DNA from: Gammaproteobacteria bacterium
GTDB taxonomy: Bacteria; Pseudomonadota; Gammaproteobacteria; Pseudomonadales; Pseudohongiellaceae
Assembly (NCBI GenBank): GCA_029245905.1
Contig: JAQWOJ010000054.1
Span: 1 to 37,518, forward strand
DNA length: 37,518 nt
Direction: 5' to 3'
Position numbers and translations under genes: made by a program. Below, in pieces: positions 25,460-33,787 of the stretch (positions are counted from its first letter, which is position 1; each line of letters begins with the position of its first letter). Below the pieces are notes generated by a model, which was not told the origin of the DNA, did no database searches, and saw only the letters and a program-made list of their open reading frames with translations.

Positions 25460-26281
25460 TCAGGTCCGCCTCGTGAAATCAAACCCTTTTTTAGGGCAGG
25501 ATCGCAGAAAATCTGACCGCCTCTTCCAAGCCTTCAACGCTCTCGTCTCATCTTTGGCCAAAACAGCTTCAGTTAACTCTAGTCTCGTTGAATAATTCTC
25601 AAGCGTAACCTTCTGATTCTCTTCGAACGTGCCGGCGGTCTGAATGACGCTAATTTCGCTCCAAAGAATTCTAGCAAATAGTTCCAACATAATATTGTTT
25701 GACATATCAGCCAGAATTAAAACAAGCCCCGCCGAGAGTTTGAATGAAAAAGTTGGAGAAAGCGGAGACGATTTATCCTGATTGACTTGGCCTTCAACGA
25801 AATGCTGGAGCTTTGCGATTTTCTTTTGGTCATCGCATTTTACTGCATTTGACACAATCTGAGTCATTACCGCATCAGCAGCATCCATAAACATAGATTC
25901 ACTGTTGAGGTCTGTGGCAGACAAAAATTGAGAAGCTGACTTGATAGCGGAATCAATAGATGGGCGACGCGTGAAATATCCTCCCCCCTTCCCTGGTTTA
26001 ATCGTGAGCACTTCCTCATATTCCAGCATGCGAGCCGTTTGCCGGAGAGTTGGCAGACTCACTCCAACCTCAACCGCTATATCTGCCTCCGAACCCAAAT
26101 ATACGTTCTCTTCTTCCGCTGCTATACGCTTTCTTAGAATACTCGCAGCTAGATTTGCGGTCGAAATTTGTTTCACTATCGGTGATTTTAGCTCGGGGGC
26201 GACCACATGTCGTCGCTCCGACGCTAATTCGTTAGCCGGAAGAGATGTTGCCAAGTTGTACCCCCCATTTGGATGAACCAT
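25460..26281 (-). CDS. GntR-family (FadR-like) transcriptional regulator
   Basis: A 273-aa DNA-binding protein. A winged helix-turn-helix of GntR type spans about 45-110, with GSEADIAVEVGVSLPTLRQT as the recognition region and VLTIKPGKGGGYFTRRP as the wing. The C-terminal helical part resembles the FCD/FadR ligand-binding domain, without ligand residues I can assign. It converges on the halogenase gene (68 bases between stops). Its own upstream region holds a dyad of TGTAACAAA arms at 26334-26372, which fits GntR-type autoregulation. It may control the halogenase / SapC cluster (inference from position). Confidence 0.88.
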   Translation of the reverse strand: MVHPNGGYNLATSLPANELASERRHVVAPELKSPIVKQISTANLAASILRKRIAAEEENVYLGSEADIAVEVGVSLPTLRQTARMLEYEEVLTIKPGKGGGYFTRRPSIDSAIKSASQFLSATDLNSESMFMDAADAVMTQIVSNAVKCDDQKKIAKLQHFVEGQVNQDKSSPLSPTFSFKLSAGLVLILADMSNNIMLELFARILWSEISVIQTAGTFEENQKVTLENYSTRLELTEAVLAKDETRALKAWKRRSDFLRSCPKKGFDFTRRT

Positions 26282-26636
26282 TCTTCGCCTTCTTAATTTC
26301 CTCTACATTAAGAGGCGGCCTATCGAAGCAGATTGTAACAAATTATCACCAATTTGTAATAACTTTGTTACACCTCGCCTCATTGCTTTAAGGAAGCCGA
26401 CAGCAAGACTGATCTTTATTTCAGGAAGCTTCTAAATCTAGATCGATGCTCTATTACAAATCCCTAGCGTAACCACGGCATCGCATCCGTCTCGCCGTGA
26501 CAAACTCTAATCAATAGACTAAAGCCTCTTGATTAAGTTCCAATAAATACCTTAATCGTAAAATAAATTTATTTATCACAATCCGTAACCACCTAATTAC
26601 CCCATCTTTAGAAACAGCGAAGAATCCTCGCATCGC
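26282..26636. other. Intergenic region upstream of the GntR gene
   Basis: About 355 bases, AT-rich, between the start of the GntR gene and the stop of the next minus-strand gene. It contains the dyad at 26334-26372. I see no ORF or clear terminator; a weak GCGA/TCGC stem near 26616-26636 could end the upstream gene. Confidence 0.6.
26334..26372. promoter_or_regulatory. Nested inverted repeats, probable GntR operator
   Basis: TGTAACAAA at 26334-26342 is the exact complement of TTTGTTACA at 26364-26372. Inside it, ACAAATT (26338-26344) mirrors AATTTGT (26351-26357). The arms resemble TNGT-N-ACNA half sites of FadR-type regulators. It lies 53-91 bases before the regulator's ATG. Confidence 0.55.
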
Positions 26637-28043
26637 TTAGTTCGAGGCCGCTTGAAATAAAAGCACTCCCCCTGATCGCTCCGCAATGCCCCCCTTTAAC
26701 CTAGGGCGAAAATGTAACAGACTAAAATGATCGTCGATAAATTTCCTACTAATCGTCCAATCTTGATCAGATTCAGACTCACGAAACCCGTTGGGCACAC
26801 TTAAATTTGTTCGGTACCGACCTCGCACCCAGTGGGACACCTTATCTAAAGCCTCTAGACAAAAATGAAGCTGCATCAGCGTTGAACCACTCTGTTTCTG
26901 AGATGCTCCGGTTAACATGGTGCTTGGTTTTTGAATGAGTGACATTGACTCGGACCATTCCTGAAAATCCAATTGTAAATGTAAGCGTTTGGGGAACCCT
27001 TTTCTCGACCCACCTTGTGAAGAATCGCTAGCCGCAATCGCATCAGATATTTCCGCATGAAAGTTCGGTACGGGTAAAATTCTTGGCTCACTAAATAAAA
27101 GATCTAACTCTTCTAAATCGACATTCGCCTCACTTAGTGCCACAAACGCATTTCTATAGGCTGCCACCGCTTTAGTTTTATCAAATATCAAATGCCAATC
27201 GGCTATGTATAGTTCGACCATAGCAAGCGACTCCCTCGAGTGAGGCATAGAGTATTGAACGATCTCGCGCATATCACTTAACAGACTCAACCCAGCCTGA
27301 TAAAATTTTGACTGAACTATCCTCCTTGGCTTTACCCAGCTCGAACCAGGCACTATTGCGCGTAAGGCATAGGCAGTCTCATCATTCCGCTCAACAGCTG
27401 CCGATTGCAAATAAAATTGCTTCACAAGGCTGTAATAGAGATTAATGAGACGCACGTCTCTAGGCCCCCAAAACCTTTTCCCAACTGAGAGAGCTTGGTA
27501 GGTATATTTAGAAGCTTGCTGATAATGAAAGGCACGCCGCTCCGATACATCTTCTTTTACGCCTTTCAGGTGGAGCTCACTCAGTCGGATCAGGTACTGT
27601 ATAAGGGCGTCAGCCTCCGTCACATTTTTTTCTATCAACAACCACTGCAGATAACTGATCGCGGAATTTACAGTTTCCCAATCACCTGTAAATACCGCTA
27701 GATCGATCTTGGCCAGAACCAAGGGTATCTGCTCCTGTGCAAACAAACCGTAATTAACGCGCTGAATCTGCAAAGAACGATCCAGCAAGGCGCTTGCTTC
27801 AGAATATAGATTAAGCGATGCCGAAGACGCTGCCAGAGAAGAAAGCGTTTCAACGAGAACAGGGTCATATCTCCCTAGGGTCAGTTGCAATCCTAGTAAT
27901 CTTTGCTGTAGTGCCTCTCTCTTCGCCAGCAGGTCATCGTCACCCACCCTCGATACATCCTGGCCATAAGCTAGACCAACATACATAAAGCTAAAACAGC
28001 CGAAAACTATAAAAAAAAGCCGCCAGCTTGTTGTCTTACTCAT
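26637..28043 (-). CDS. Secreted helical (TPR-like) protein of unknown function
   Basis: A 468-aa protein with a Sec signal (hydrophobic core, VGLAYGQ near residue 28). Residues ~45-260 are alpha-helical with TPR-like pairs, for example LYSEASALLDRSLQIQ and later RAFHYQQASKYTYQALSVG. The C-terminal ~120 residues look beta-rich (HLQLDFQEWS, WVRGRYRTNLSVP). I recognise no family. AAGGTGG lies a suitable distance before the ATG. It stands alone between the GntR regulator and rdgC on the minus strand, so its partners cannot be guessed. Confidence 0.7.
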   Translation of the reverse strand: MSKTTSWRLFFIVFGCFSFMYVGLAYGQDVSRVGDDDLLAKREALQQRLLGLQLTLGRYDPVLVETLSSLAASSASLNLYSEASALLDRSLQIQRVNYGLFAQEQIPLVLAKIDLAVFTGDWETVNSAISYLQWLLIEKNVTEADALIQYLIRLSELHLKGVKEDVSERRAFHYQQASKYTYQALSVGKRFWGPRDVRLINLYYSLVKQFYLQSAAVERNDETAYALRAIVPGSSWVKPRRIVQSKFYQAGLSLLSDMREIVQYSMPHSRESLAMVELYIADWHLIFDKTKAVAAYRNAFVALSEANVDLEELDLLFSEPRILPVPNFHAEISDAIAASDSSQGGSRKGFPKRLHLQLDFQEWSESMSLIQKPSTMLTGASQKQSGSTLMQLHFCLEALDKVSHWVRGRYRTNLSVPNGFRESESDQDWTISRKFIDDHFSLLHFRPRLKGGIAERSGGVLLFQAASN

Positions 28044-28258
28044 TTGAACTAACCACCTTACGCAAACGAAACAATATTTCCTAGGAAGTGACTAAACCAT
28101 GTTCATAATCTTTCGCTAAATCCTGGATTATGTTAACAGCGTCCAAGGACATTGCAAAAGCTGGCAAGGAAAAACGCAGTTCAACTTAGACGAACAAGGA
28201 TTTTCATGCAAAAGACGAATGGTTCAAATTAAAAGGAGATGATTTTCCAAGGATGCAC

Positions 28259-29200
28259 CTAATCCGTCTTTTCCATCGTTTTCGTTTCACCCAAACCACC
28301 AAAAGCTACAAACAAAGAATCAAAAAAACCTGAGATACCCAATGCCATAAGCGCAAAATCTTGGTCAAACTTTTGGCGAGCATTTTCTTCGTTGGAACTT
28401 TCACTTTCCTCTCTAATTTCCTCTAAGCGAAGCCGCTTAATACCCAAATCATCTCCCACATTACAACTAAGGAAATTATTCCAAATTACCCCTAAATTCT
28501 TTGCTTTCTTGCCAGACTCAATGTGTGTTGCTATCTCCTCACTTTTGAGGTCCTGGCCCTTACACCGAATTATGTTGGCCCCATCCAATGGGTTGAATAA
28601 CTCGCAATCTTCAGTCAATTCAAAACTATTAGTCGCTTTTTGATCTTTTAACCAGCGAGTCATTACATCACTTGGAGAACGATTGCTACTGGGCAGGCCA
28701 ACAGGAAATGTACCTAAAGTATCGCGGAGCAGATTGATAAATTCTTCCGCTTTGGCTGGCGTGGCGGCATTAACTATTAGCAGATTCTCTTTTTTTGAAA
28801 GATATCCATAAGTCAATTGACTGCGAGTAAAAGCCTGAGGAAGCAGCATGGAGGCGGTATCCTCTTGAATTTGTCTTTTCTCTTTACGATAAATTTTGCG
28901 ACCCTGACGTTCCTCAATTTCGACAATTTTGTCATTAGCAGCCTCTCGCACAACAGAAGCCGGCAATAGACGCTCTTGTTTCTTCGCACAAAGCATTATG
29001 TAACCCTCAATCACCTGTGTATAGGGAGGATCTGCGGCTTCAGTTATGTCATCCTGGACGGGCGCAACCCAGCCCATCGTTGACTTTTCATAGTTATTAC
29101 ATGGGCGGAAAGGCTGATCGGATAGCGCCTCCTCCAAGCCTTCAACATAGTAATCAAAGGGTTTAGTCAGGCAGTAAAAACGTAAATTTCTGAACCACAT
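28259..29200 (-). CDS. rdgC: Recombination-associated protein RdgC
   Basis: A DNA-binding, ring-forming protein that limits RecA activity in recombination and replication restart. The N-terminus MWFRNLRFYCLTKPF and the FRPC, MGWVAP, LPASVVREAAND and GRKIYRKEKRQIQED stretches are all characteristic RdgC blocks. LLPQAFTRSQLTYGYL and LLRDTLGTFPVGLP follow in the expected order. The length (313 aa) is close to the E. coli protein. An AGGA site lies about 9 bases upstream of the ATG. It is a chromosomal housekeeping-type gene and argues that this stretch is not a plasmid or phage. Confidence 0.95.
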   Translation of the reverse strand: MWFRNLRFYCLTKPFDYYVEGLEEALSDQPFRPCNNYEKSTMGWVAPVQDDITEAADPPYTQVIEGYIMLCAKKQERLLPASVVREAANDKIVEIEERQGRKIYRKEKRQIQEDTASMLLPQAFTRSQLTYGYLSKKENLLIVNAATPAKAEEFINLLRDTLGTFPVGLPSSNRSPSDVMTRWLKDQKATNSFELTEDCELFNPLDGANIIRCKGQDLKSEEIATHIESGKKAKNLGVIWNNFLSCNVGDDLGIKRLRLEEIREESESSNEENARQKFDQDFALMALGISGFFDSLFVAFGGLGETKTMEKTD

Positions 29201-29376
29201 AAACCAGCATCCTGCTAGCGCTCGGCATCAATTAAAGGGCGTGGATTATGCAACACTTACCCTTAACTTTAAAAGGTAAAAAAATAATTAGAATAATCCA
29301 GAAAACATTGGATTCAGTACCCCACTAATTCGATACTAGACCAGATTTAAAAATCAAACAGTTTAGAGGTTAACAT

Positions 29377-29922
29377 ATGACGATTAGTGAACTAGGCAGT
29401 ATCGGAGAATTGGTTGGGGCAATTGCTACCGTCGCCACATTACTATATTTGGCTCTTCAAATTAAGGCAAACACTCAGGCAGAAAAATACAACGCGATCA
29501 AAGATATAATTAACTCCGTAGTAGGATCGCTATCTAGGTTAGGTGATTCTAATGAAATGATGGATTTCTGGACTTCCGGCACGAAGAGTTTTAATAATCT
29601 TTCGACCAAAGACCAAGTGAGGTTTACTTCAGCGGCAACTGAATTATTGGCCGCTATTGAAGCCACACTGGAAACCGCGAAAAGTGGCGGGATAAAAGAA
29701 GAGTCTGTTGATGCTGTCAGAGCTATGGTTTTTCAGTTAATGCGAAACCCCGGTGTTAGGGAGTATTGGCTAGCCTGGGGCAGAACTCGTTCGCCCAAGA
29801 CTTTGTCAGAGAAGTCGAGTCGATTATTCACAAGGCAGAGGAAGTCGATCCTAAGGAGCCCGGTCCCTTGCCATTTTATATGCCATGATTTGAGAGGTAT
29901 CTATGAAAAAAGTGAAAGTTAG
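29377..29922 (+). CDS. Small single-TM protein, 3' end altered by a probable frameshift
   Basis: N-terminal ELVGAIATVATLLYLALQIKANT is one membrane helix followed by the Q-rich linker common to a widespread unnamed family. The helical domain runs to VREYWLAWG. From there the frame as given reads basic, unlikely residues to 29922 and overlaps the next gene by 20 bases. If one G is added to the GGGG run at 29777-29780, the frame continues as QNSFAQDFVREVESIIHKA and ends EPGPLPFYMP with a stop at 29886-29888, 14 bases before the next ATG. So the proper end is probably 29888. Either the gene is frameshifted or the run is miscounted. AGAGG precedes the ATG. The function is unknown. Confidence 0.7.
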   Translation: MTISELGSIGELVGAIATVATLLYLALQIKANTQAEKYNAIKDIINSVVGSLSRLGDSNEMMDFWTSGTKSFNNLSTKDQVRFTSAATELLAAIEATLETAKSGGIKEESVDAVRAMVFQLMRNPGVREYWLAWGRTRSPKTLSEKSSRLFTRQRKSILRSPVPCHFICHDLRGIYEKSES

Positions 29923-30373
29923 TTTCGATGCATGGGTTCAACTCCTTGGCATGCTTGGCGTAATTGGTAGCTTAGTTTTTGTTGGATTAGAAATGAGACA
30001 GTCACAGAGGATAGCCCTTGTAAGTCAAATTCAGCAGAGATCTTACGCAGGTTCTGCTGAAGCCCATGCATTCACTGAAGCCAATCTGGACTGGTTTTCT
30101 AGTAAATTTAGCCTTCCCCCAACGTCTGAACTCACCAGCGAGCAGAAAGCTTCTAGAAATTCTGAAAATGTGAGCTGGTTTTTTTACGAGGCCGACTATT
30201 TTCAGTATTCCCAGGGTCTAATGACAGAACCAGTTTGGCAAGCCAAATTGCGGGCCATGGAAGTAAACTTAAAACGATGCGAGTATCCCGAGATCTATGA
30301 AATGAGGAGCGCGCTAGTTGAGGAAAGATTCAAAAATATCTTGGATGAGATGCCGTCCCAGTGCGAACAATAA
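29903..30373 (+). CDS. Small single-TM protein of the EMRQSQ family, second copy
   Basis: A 156-aa protein with WVQLLGMLGVIGSLVFVGLEMRQSQ at the N-terminus, one membrane helix and a soluble helical domain. It shares with the 15202-15672 product the EMRQSQ-x-IAL-x-SQ junction, the YFQYSQGLM and WQAKL segments and two cysteines near the end. GAGAGG stands just before the ATG. It follows the frameshifted gene by 14 bases (true end) and probably shares its transcript. The function is unknown. Confidence 0.75.
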   Translation: MKKVKVSFDAWVQLLGMLGVIGSLVFVGLEMRQSQRIALVSQIQQRSYAGSAEAHAFTEANLDWFSSKFSLPPTSELTSEQKASRNSENVSWFFYEADYFQYSQGLMTEPVWQAKLRAMEVNLKRCEYPEIYEMRSALVEERFKNILDEMPSQCEQ

Positions 30374-30507
30374 TTATATTTACTTGTTATGGTAGCTCCT
30401 GTCAGCCTCTTTTAATTGAGTTGTCAGGAAAGGTCTTTAACAAAGAATCAGCTGACTTAAGCAACAGATAAAGAAATTTCCAAAATACAAAATAAGGAAG
30501 AAGGAAA

Positions 30508-30762
30508 ATGAGAGATAGTACACTAAAAATATTGCTTAGCATTATTGCTATTAACCTAACTATTCAGACTGTTGAGGATGTTGGGTTATTTTCGACTAGT
30601 TATGCGCAGGTTGGTGTGCAGAGGGTGGCGATTTGTAATGAATTAGGGGACACCTGCGCAGGAATAACAGTCAATCCCCAGTATGACAGCAATGGAAGCA
30701 TACTTGGATCCACAAGAGCACTTCGTGTTTCTGAAGACTCAAGCGACGGAATCAGCTTCTAA
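30508..30762 (+). CDS. Small secreted protein of unknown function
   Basis: An 84-aa protein with a signal-like N-terminus (LKILLSIIAINLTIQT, then STSYAQ). The mature ~48 residues carry two cysteines (ICNELGDTCAG) likely to form a disulfide. AAGGAAGAAGG lies just before the ATG, a strong ribosome-binding site. I recognise no family. It follows the EMRQSQ-type gene by 134 bases. Confidence 0.6.
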   Translation: MRDSTLKILLSIIAINLTIQTVEDVGLFSTSYAQVGVQRVAICNELGDTCAGITVNPQYDSNGSILGSTRALRVSEDSSDGISF

Positions 30763-30821
30763 TCGAACACTCATCAGACAGCGCCTCTGCCTTGGTTGGC
30801 TAATACCTGTAGATTTTGGGC

Positions 30822-30983
30822 ATGAATATGAAGATATTTCTTAAATGGCACATAAGAGAATGCATCAGATTTTACAATTGGGGCTACCCAGTAACCAAAA
30901 TTTTTAGATGGCGAGTTAATGCGGCTGTCCGACTGCATAATCGACTTTTCTTAGAAGAAGAACCTATACCCTTGATTAAGTAA
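30822..30983 (+). CDS. Small basic/aromatic ORF, possible gene
   Basis: A 53-aa frame rich in R, W, F and Y (for example FLKWHIRECIRFYNWGYP and RWRVNAAVRLHNR) that ends EEEPIPLIK. The composition is protein-like, but there is no good ribosome-binding site and I recognise no family. It is followed 21 bases later by another short basic frame. Treat as tentative. Confidence 0.35.
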   Translation: MNMKIFLKWHIRECIRFYNWGYPVTKIFRWRVNAAVRLHNRLFLEEEPIPLIK

Positions 30984-31004
30984 TGGGAAAGAGATAACAG
31001 GACA

Positions 31005-31175
31005 ATGCATAAAAATCTAATTATGAGCACTCTAACTAACGACAACAATTCCAGGATTGCTCTAAACGCGAGAAACAAAAGTAAAGTTCTTGACGCTAAG
31101 CGATCAAAACCAAAGATGAGACACACTCTTGCAGAAAAAAAGAGACTGACTCGGAAAATATTTAGCGCTCTTTAG
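31005..31175 (+). CDS. Small lysine/arginine-rich ORF, possible gene
   Basis: A 56-aa frame with AGGA 4 bases before the ATG. It is strongly basic (KRSKPKMRH, AEKKRLTRKIF), which would fit a nucleic-acid or ribosome-binding peptide. Its stop overlaps the stop of the TonB receptor gene on the other strand. It may be co-transcribed with the 53-aa frame before it. Tentative. Confidence 0.4.
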   Translation: MHKNLIMSTLTNDNNSRIALNARNKSKVLDAKRSKPKMRHTLAEKKRLTRKIFSAL

Positions 31176-33367
31176 AATGTCCCGGTCAGTTGTAGGGAAA
31201 GTGTCCGACCAAAACCGCGACACATATATTCCACCTCTTCTAAAATATTGTTCGCGATGTGACCCTCATAACGAATACGATCTCGGCAAACTTCAACATC
31301 GGTTAGATTACGTGCATTTAATCGAAATGTGAGATCACCGAAAGCGATGATCTCAACAAAACCAGTAAAGTAGGGATCAGCATGATCTTCTTCAATATCT
31401 TCTATGTCCCAACGTTCTGTGCCACCATCAATCCTATTCCTCATTTCGATACCATAATTCATTCTCAAATTAGGAATGTCGTGTCGGATACTCCAATTAA
31501 ATTCTCCTCGATGGTAGTTATTAAAACGTCTTGTAATATCGATGAAGGAATCTTTAACCCACGAATCACGAACATTGGCTGTGGTAGTAAATAAAACATT
31601 TGGCATCCCTAAACGCTTCAACCTAATGCTGCCTTTAACCTCAAACACATGCATATCGCCCGTTCCAATATTTCCAACTGCGGAACGGATTTCATTTGGT
31701 CCACTTGAGACATCGATGCGTTGAAGGAAGTCTTTATGCCTGTGATGATAAAAATTAGCGCTAACTACCCCCTGATCATCTGGCAATCTGTATTCCATGA
31801 GGAAGTTATAATTCCACCAATAGTCCGGACGAAGGTTGGAATTACCTGGCAGTGTATCGGAATCTTCGTCGGTTTGATCATTGGTTGCAACAAAATCCAT
31901 GAAACTCAACTGCCTCACAAACTTTTCTATCATAACGCGCAACTGCAATTGGGGCGTAATATCAAACCGATAGTCCACTTTTGGTTTAAAAAAGTTAAAA
32001 GTACGGCTGTTACTTACATCACCACTCAAGGAAATTTCTGAGGTTTCATATAACAAAGAAGTTTCAAGCGACATTCGAGGATTAATCCTCCAGTTATGAA
32101 TGGCGAATGGTTCATAGCGAATTTCCTCTACCCTAGTATTTGCATTCGGTATGCTGACAGGAGTTAACCCCCCATAGGACTGCTCTCCAGGCTTGGTCAA
32201 GGAAAGCAAGCCGAGAGCTAAGTTTGAATCTAAAATCGTCTGCGCGCGCTCCACACCAAGTTCAATACTCTGCCCGGTAGTTAAATCAGTAGTATAAGAA
32301 CCCCGAATAATTCGTTCTCCCAGAGTGCTCGCCGTATCCAAGAACAAATTTTTCTGCTCTCTGAGGTCATCGAGGACATCCCACCTCTCTCGCGTATTGG
32401 CAGTATCATTTTCGTTTGCAATTCCTAGAACCTTGAACCTATCGCCATTGCTGCGACGAAATTCGTAATCTCCTCCGACTTCCCAATTGGTATTAGTTCC
32501 CGGGATATCTTCCCTCTCTAAACTGTGCTGGAACCCTTGACCTTTAAGGTCAACGGTTAAACGTTCAACCTCCGTGGGGTTATCATCCTCTGCCATCAGG
32601 GCATTAAAACGAGCGCTACTCCTTGAGCTGAATTGATAATCTAAGTTAGTGGACAGTGTGTATGTTGCGTTATCTCAAATTTGCGTCTGGTCGATGAAGT
32701 CGTTAGGCAATTCGCCGGGCAAAATACTTTTCTCTCTCATTTTTGTATAGTTATATCCGGGCACTGCGGAAGCACTGACAATCATATTCAAGTCCCCGGT
32801 CTGACCTGCGTAAGAAAGCAACCCCCCAGGCTTAGACGTATGATCGGCGTAGTAGTCAGCACTCGCCTGATAATTAATAGTAGTGCTCGAAACTTCTTCA
32901 AACAAAACTATATTAGCGATTTGTGTACTTCCCCTAACATCTAATTCACCCGAGGTACCTCTGATGATTTCGATATAGTCTACTTGGTCCGCATCAATTC
33001 TACGCAATTGAGCCTGCGTATCGTTATTTTTACCGGCAGTCCGCTTGCCGTTAATCAGTATTTGGACCCCATTGTTGCCAGCACCCAAACCTCGCCCCCC
33101 GCGGCTGACATTCGTAAAGCTTCCGCCGCTGCCCCCTCTGCCAGAGCTAGACCCACGACTACTAGTGCTACTCATAGTCATACCCGGTATGCGGTTTAAC
33201 ATATCCAATGCGGTGCGGGGGGCAAATTGGGCAAAGTATGAAAAAGGGTACAAGATAGTGGAATCGTCTCCAACGTTATCTTGAGCATACCCAGTAACCG
33301 CTGCAGCAGACAGAGCAATTGCCGCTAATAATTTTAAGTAACTATGCCTACAAAAATGGTTACCCAT
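31172..33367 (-). pseudogene. TonB-dependent receptor interrupted by an in-frame TGA
   Basis: An outer-membrane receptor of about 731 codons. The signal peptide starts at ATG 33367 (hydrophobic core ending VTGYAQ). The plug domain shows LDMLNRIPGM, a low-complexity Gly/Ser/Arg stretch and VQILINGKRTAG. IEIIRGTSGELDVRGST follows, then a barrel ending in GRTLSLQLTGTF with the C-terminal phenylalanine usual for outer-membrane proteins. A TGA at 32675-32677 splits it, but the frame stays open on both sides: the codons after it (DNATYTLSTNLDYQF) are good barrel strands. A single base change from an Arg or Gly codon would explain this. It is divergent from the second copper monooxygenase gene. The second half also has an ATG at 32596, but that product alone would have no signal or plug. 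Confidence 0.85.
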
Positions 33368-33787
33368 ATCAATCTTTGGGCTGCCAGCCAAAATTCTCAA
33401 AAGGGATACCTCAGAAATCTTTTTAAAGAAAGGGTAAAGATAAAAATTGAAGTGATTGTACCGCAAAGGCTAAGGCGCCTAATGTGACGTTTTGCAAGAA
33501 TTATGCACAACAAGTTACATTTATAGCTATAGATAGGTTTTTCTACCAACTATGCCGGGTCCCACTAAGTCTTTATTTAGCCCCATCGCTTATAGTAAGG
33601 CATAGTCCTATACGGAGACACTATCAAAGTAGAAAGCCACAGAGGCCCTAAGAACAGCCGCCACCATCACTAATTACCCGCGCTCCTGCGTGCGCCTAAA
33701 GCGGGATTTTTGTTGACAGGAAATACCTCAAATGGCAAATTAGTAAAAGTTTTAAAGGTTAACCCTAAACCCTTGAGGATTAATGGT
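33368..33787. other. Divergent intergenic region of the second module
   Basis: About 420 bases between the receptor and copper monooxygenase starts, with no supported gene. It should hold both promoters. On the plus strand a GC-rich hairpin (CCCGC 33677-33681 with GCGGG 33701-33705) is followed by T at 33707-33711, about 80 bases before the ATG at 33788, and could be an attenuator. An AGTTTTAAAGGTT element lies at 33748-33760. Confidence 0.5.

Noticed and set aside
32675..32677. TGA in the receptor gene as a selenocysteine codon
   Set aside because: TonB receptors are not selenoproteins, the position is in a barrel strand, and no SECIS-like hairpin is evident just after it.
33710..33787. TTG at 33710 as start of copper monooxygenase copy 2
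   Set aside because: The extra 26 residues are not signal-like, and GAGG before ATG 33788 supports the later start.
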